36,488 nt of DNA from Bacteroidota bacterium. Its GTDB lineage: Bacteria > Bacteroidota > Bacteroidia > Bacteroidales > UBA5342. The notes beneath the pieces are model-generated. The model made no database searches. It was not told the origin of the DNA and saw only the letters and a program-made list of their open reading frames with translations. The translations under genes were made by a program, and so were the position numbers. The stretch spans positions 1-36,488 of the forward strand of contig QKHT01000319.1 in assembly GCA_003249935.1 (NCBI GenBank). The letters are read 5' to 3'. Shown piece by piece: positions 33,386-36,488 of the stretch (position 1 is the first letter of the stretch; the number at the start of each line of letters is the position of its first letter).

Positions 33386-34114
33386 ATGGTATACGAAAAT
33401 ATTTTAGCCAAAATAAAATCAGGGGAAAAGCTGTTGGCGGTACTTATCGATCCTGATAAATATTGCTTTAACAGTAATATCGATTTGCGTCAAGTTGATA
33501 AGTACGCCGATATTATTTTGGTTGGTGGCAGCTTGGTTTTTAACGGTATAGATAAACTTGTAAGTGATATAAAGGCCGTATCAAACAAACCTGTGGTCCA
33601 TTTTCCGGGTGGGGCACATCAATTGTCTCCCTGTGTAGACGCGCTCCTTTTTTTATCATTGCTTTCCGGGCGAAATGCCGATTTTTTGGTCGGTAATCAC
33701 GTTGTTGCTGCTCCTTTTATCAAACAATATCATATTGAACCTGTATCGGTTGGTTATATACTCATCGATGGCGGAAAAACAACTACGGTAGAGTATATAA
33801 GTAATACCCGGCCCATACCATCGAACAAACCCGATATTGCTGTAGCAACGGCTATGGCCGGCGAGATGTTGGGCCTTAAAATGATTTATCTCGAAGCCGG
33901 AAGCGGAGCCGAAAAGCCTGTGCCCATGGATTTAATTAAGCAGGTTCGAAAGAATATTTCAATTCCGTTAATTGTTGGTGGTGGTATGCGTTCTGTATTG
34001 GCCGTAAAGGAGGCATTGCTGGCAGGAGCCGATATAGTGGTTGTGGGAACCTTATTCGAATCGCAACCCGAAATACTTAAAGAGATTGGGGATATGGTTC
34101 ATTCCTATAATTGA
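33386..34114 (+). CDS. Geranylgeranylglyceryl phosphate synthase family
   Basis: A 242-residue TIM-barrel protein of the GGGPS/PcrB family, which links a prenyl diphosphate to sn-glycerol-1-phosphate. Such enzymes make archaeal ether lipids; bacterial group II members exist in Bacteroidota with unclear product use. Blocks are VLIDPDK near residue 19, LVGGSLVFNG, VHFPGGAHQLSPCVDALLFL (about 69-88), YLEAGSGAEKPVP (about 168-180), PLIVGGGMRS and VVVGTLFE. ATG 33386 gives the expected MVYENILAKIKSG start; an upstream TTG lies inside the previous gene. The next gene starts 7 bases after the stop. Confidence 0.9.
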   Translation: MVYENILAKIKSGEKLLAVLIDPDKYCFNSNIDLRQVDKYADIILVGGSLVFNGIDKLVSDIKAVSNKPVVHFPGGAHQLSPCVDALLFLSLLSGRNADFLVGNHVVAAPFIKQYHIEPVSVGYILIDGGKTTTVEYISNTRPIPSNKPDIAVATAMAGEMLGLKMIYLEAGSGAEKPVPMDLIKQVRKNISIPLIVGGGMRSVLAVKEALLAGADIVVVGTLFESQPEILKEIGDMVHSYN

Positions 34115-34121
34115 ACCATTT

Positions 34122-35021
34122 ATGCTAACTTTTTTAAAACCAGGCGATAAAATAGCGGTGGTGTCTCCATCGGGTCCTTTAGACGAATCGTACATAAATT
34201 CTGGTGTAGCATTATATCGCAGTTGGGGATACGATTTAGATGTATTGCCAAACGCAAAAAATGTGCATCAATGTTTTGCCGGAACCGATGAGCAAAGGCT
34301 TGCCGATTTTCAGTTTGCATTAGATTGCACCGAATATAAGGCTATTGTGGCTACTCGCGGTGGTTATGGGGCAGTTCATCTGCTAACAAAACTCGATTGG
34401 ACGACATTTAAGCAAAACCCAAAATGGATTATCGGGTTTAGCGATATAACAAATTTTTTAGCCTGTTGCCAAAGTTTTGGTATCCCTTCATTGCATGCTC
34501 CAATGCTTAAAAATTGCGATAACCCGCTTCAGCAGCCTGCATTTGAGGCCTTAAAAATGTTATTGGCCGGCCAATCGATAACATTAAAATGCTTTAATAT
34601 TTTCGACCGAACCGATGGCGTAATTGAAGCCGGTATTGTGGGCGGTAATTTGGCTACGCTAATTGGATTAAGGGGAACCACTTATGAACCGGATTATGAA
34701 GGGAAAATTCTTTTTTTGGAAGATATTGGAGAGGAACTTTACAGAGTAGACCGAATGCTGCACAATTTATACCTTGGCGGCGTATTTGGAAAAATTTCGG
34801 CCCTCGTTGTTGGTTCGTTTTCACAAATGACTGATCCCGAACCCGGCTTTGGAAAGTCGCTCGACGAAATTATTTGGGAGTTGACCGACGAATATAAATT
34901 GCCGGTGGCATTTGGTGCAAAAATTGGTCATGGCGATGTGAATTTTCCTTTGGTTATGGGAAAAAAGGTAACACTAACCATCGCGGATGAGTTTTGCACA
35001 ATTAACCAATCACTGGCCTAA
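34122..35021 (+). CDS. LD-carboxypeptidase (peptidase S66)
   Basis: A 299-residue serine carboxypeptidase of the LdcA family, which cleaves the terminal D-Ala from tetrapeptides in peptidoglycan recycling. Likely catalytic residues are Ser107 in IIGFSDIT, Glu200 in LFLEDIGEE and His270 in KIGHGDVNFP. Other blocks are GDKIAVVSPSGP at the start and ATRGGYGAVHLL (about 77-88). There is no signal peptide, so it acts in the cytoplasm. ATG 34122 is chosen to give MLTFLKPGDKI; a longer frame from 34041 lies in the upstream gene. Confidence 0.93.
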   Translation: MLTFLKPGDKIAVVSPSGPLDESYINSGVALYRSWGYDLDVLPNAKNVHQCFAGTDEQRLADFQFALDCTEYKAIVATRGGYGAVHLLTKLDWTTFKQNPKWIIGFSDITNFLACCQSFGIPSLHAPMLKNCDNPLQQPAFEALKMLLAGQSITLKCFNIFDRTDGVIEAGIVGGNLATLIGLRGTTYEPDYEGKILFLEDIGEELYRVDRMLHNLYLGGVFGKISALVVGSFSQMTDPEPGFGKSLDEIIWELTDEYKLPVAFGAKIGHGDVNFPLVMGKKVTLTIADEFCTINQSLA

Positions 35022-35024
35022 CTG

Positions 35025-35405
35025 ATGAATCAAGAACTTACCACAAACAAGCAAAAGGGAAACTTTGGCGAAGAAGTTTCTGTGGCATTTCTGAAAAAGA
35101 AAGGTTATGAAATAAGACATACCAAATGGCAATTCAGTCATAAAGAGATTGATATTGTTGCTGCCGATGGTAATATGCTGGTTATTGTAGAAGTAAAAAC
35201 CCGTAAATCCGATTTTTTCCAGAATCCCGAAGATGCCGTGTCGCGCAGTAAAATACGTTTCTTGCTGGATGCTGCCGAAGCATATGTCGATATTTTCAAT
35301 CTTAATATGGATATCCGGTTCGACGTTATTACTATTATTTTAAAGGAATCCGGGGGTTACGACCTCGAACATTTCGAAGATGCTTTTCTTCCCCCATTAA
35401 TGTGA
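35025..35405 (+). CDS. YraN-family protein (UPF0102)
   Basis: A 126-residue protein of the YraN/UPF0102 family, with a fold related to restriction endonucleases and Holliday junction resolvases. The key block is KEIDIVAADGNMLVIVEVKTR (about residues 41-61) carrying the E...D...ExK pattern of that fold, preceded by KGNFGEEVSVAFLKKKGYEI. Biological role is not settled; a nuclease function is only inferred. It starts 3 bases after the peptidase stop and may be translated with it. Confidence 0.93.
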   Translation: MNQELTTNKQKGNFGEEVSVAFLKKKGYEIRHTKWQFSHKEIDIVAADGNMLVIVEVKTRKSDFFQNPEDAVSRSKIRFLLDAAEAYVDIFNLNMDIRFDVITIILKESGGYDLEHFEDAFLPPLM

Positions 35406-35467
35406 TGGCAAACAGTTTTTTAGTTTGCTTCAAAAATGTTAATTTCGGCCTGTGACTATTTTTTCTC

Positions 35468-36488
35468 ATGAACAAAAAAGTTTTAATAATTACATATTAT
35501 TGGCCGCCAAGTGGTGGCGCCGGCGTGCAAAGGTGGTTGAAATTTGTAAAGTATTTGCCGGAATATGGTTGGACACCGGTAGTTTATACCCCTGAAAATC
35601 CCGAAGCTCCGGCAATCGACGAATCGCTATTACATGATGTATCTTCTGAAACAGAAGTTATTAAATACCCAATTTGGGAGCCATATCAATGGTATAAAAT
35701 GTTTACAGGCCGAAAAACGGGTGAAAAGGTGAATGCCGGATTTTTGAGTGAAGGCGAAAAACCACGGTTCACCGAAAAACTCTCCATTTGGGTTCGGGGT
35801 AACTTTTTTATACCCGATGCCCGAAAATTTTGGGTAAAACCTTCGGTTCGATTCCTCAAAAAGTATCTGGAAAACAATACAATAGATGCCATTGTAACTA
35901 CCGGTCCACCGCACAGTATGCATCTTATCGGTTTGGCACTGAACCGCGAAACCGGCATTCCATGGATGGCAGATTTTCGTGATCCTTGGACTGAAATTGA
36001 TTTTTACGATAAACTCATGCTTACCGGTTCAGCCAATAAAAAACACCATAAACTGGAACGAAAAGTGCTGCAAAGTGCTGATAAAGTGGTTACAGTGGGA
36101 TGGGATTGGGCCAAAGGGCTTGAAAAACTTGGCGGTCGCGCGGTCAATGTGGTTACCAACGGTTTCGATCCGGCCGACGGCGATGCAACAGAGGCAGTGG
36201 TCGGTTCTAACTTCACAATTACCCATGCTGGCGCTATTAATGCCGACCGGAATCATACAGAGTTCTGGAAAGCAATACGCGAATTAATTGACGAAAATGC
36301 GGGGTTTTCCCAAGCGGTAAACATAAAGTTAGTGGGTAAAAACGATGTCGCTGTATTACGCGATATTGAAGAATATAAATTAAACAATTTCGTCGAACGC
36401 ATTGCCTATCTGCCTCATAACGAGGTGATGCCATATCTCAAAAGTGCTTCTGTACTTTATTTGCCCGTAAACAACACGCCCAATGCCA
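35468..36488 (+). CDS. Glycosyltransferase family 4 (partial)
   Basis: An open reading frame from ATG 35468 that continues past the window end, about 340 codons visible without a stop. The start MNKKVLIITYYWPPSGGAGV is typical of Bacteroidota GT4 enzymes with a Rossmann-like N-terminal domain. TTGPPHSMHLIGL, WMADFRDPWTEIDFY (about residues 162-176) and VVTVGWDWAKGL, VVTNGFDPAD and FTITHAGAINADRNH are further segments that fit a GT-B retaining sugar transferase. The donor and acceptor cannot be told; exopolysaccharide or lipopolysaccharide O-antigen assembly is plausible. A hairpin GCAAAC-AGTTTTTTA-GTTTGC (about 35408-35428) lies in the short gap ahead. Confidence 0.88.
   Translation, partial: MNKKVLIITYYWPPSGGAGVQRWLKFVKYLPEYGWTPVVYTPENPEAPAIDESLLHDVSSETEVIKYPIWEPYQWYKMFTGRKTGEKVNAGFLSEGEKPRFTEKLSIWVRGNFFIPDARKFWVKPSVRFLKKYLENNTIDAIVTTGPPHSMHLIGLALNRETGIPWMADFRDPWTEIDFYDKLMLTGSANKKHHKLERKVLQSADKVVTVGWDWAKGLEKLGGRAVNVVTNGFDPADGDATEAVVGSNFTITHAGAINADRNHTEFWKAIRELIDENAGFSQAVNIKLVGKNDVAVLRDIEEYKLNNFVERIAYLPHNEVMPYLKSASVLYLPVNNTPNA

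Overview
The window is chromosomal DNA of a Bacteroidota bacterium, probably near Bacteroidales/Marinilabiliales. The evidence is the gliding gene pair gldE-gldD next to ssb and mutY, a glsA/glsB-type lipid acyltransferase pair, a bacterial group II GGGP synthase, and promoters of the Bacteroidota TTTG/TAnnTTTG type. Genus cannot be told from the sequence. There are no rRNA, tRNA or CRISPR features and no recognisable transposase.

Bases 1-3500 are an accessory, repeat-rich island. It holds two small minus-strand operons: a higB-higA toxin-antitoxin pair (642-1245) and a DUF4160-DUF2442 pair (1892-2442). Each has a clean TTTG-N20-TATnTTTG promoter. Between and around them lie more than a dozen short hairpin palindromes, mostly 5-bp stems with 3-nt loops and varied but complementary stems. 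A 155-bp direct repeat (1466-1620 and 2778-2932) brackets the DUF pair. A 41-bp tandem repeat of six units follows (3020-3260).

Bases 3512-9225 hold a NamZ-like (DUF1343) exported muramidase, a ClC chloride channel/transporter with CBS domains, a strong bidirectional terminator, and a minus-strand operon glsA-glsB-FkbM methyltransferase, likely for N-acyl amino acid (glycine/ornithine-type) lipids.

Bases 9448-25141 are a compact plus-strand division and cell wall (dcw) cluster: mraZ, rsmH, ftsL, ftsI, murE, mraY, murD, ftsW, a single 829-codon murG-murC fusion, ftsQ, ftsA, ftsZ and yqeY, closed by an intrinsic terminator. Spacing is tight, with several 4-base start/stop overlaps. murF, murB and ddl are absent. 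MurE carries DNPR, indicating meso-diaminopimelate peptidoglycan. The MurG-MurC fusion is the most unusual protein here: it joins the first ATP-dependent Mur ligase to the last cytoplasmic glycosyltransferase.

Bases 25200-36488 hold an Omp85-like outer membrane barrel gene (minus), an AT-rich divergent intergenic region, trmN6, comB, an unlisted 58-residue membrane protein on the minus strand, and then a plus-strand run of mutY, ssb, gldE, gldD, a phosphopantetheinyl transferase, GGGP synthase, an LD-carboxypeptidase, a YraN-family protein and a glycosyltransferase cut by the window end. A terminator-like hairpin sits inside the first codons of gldE.
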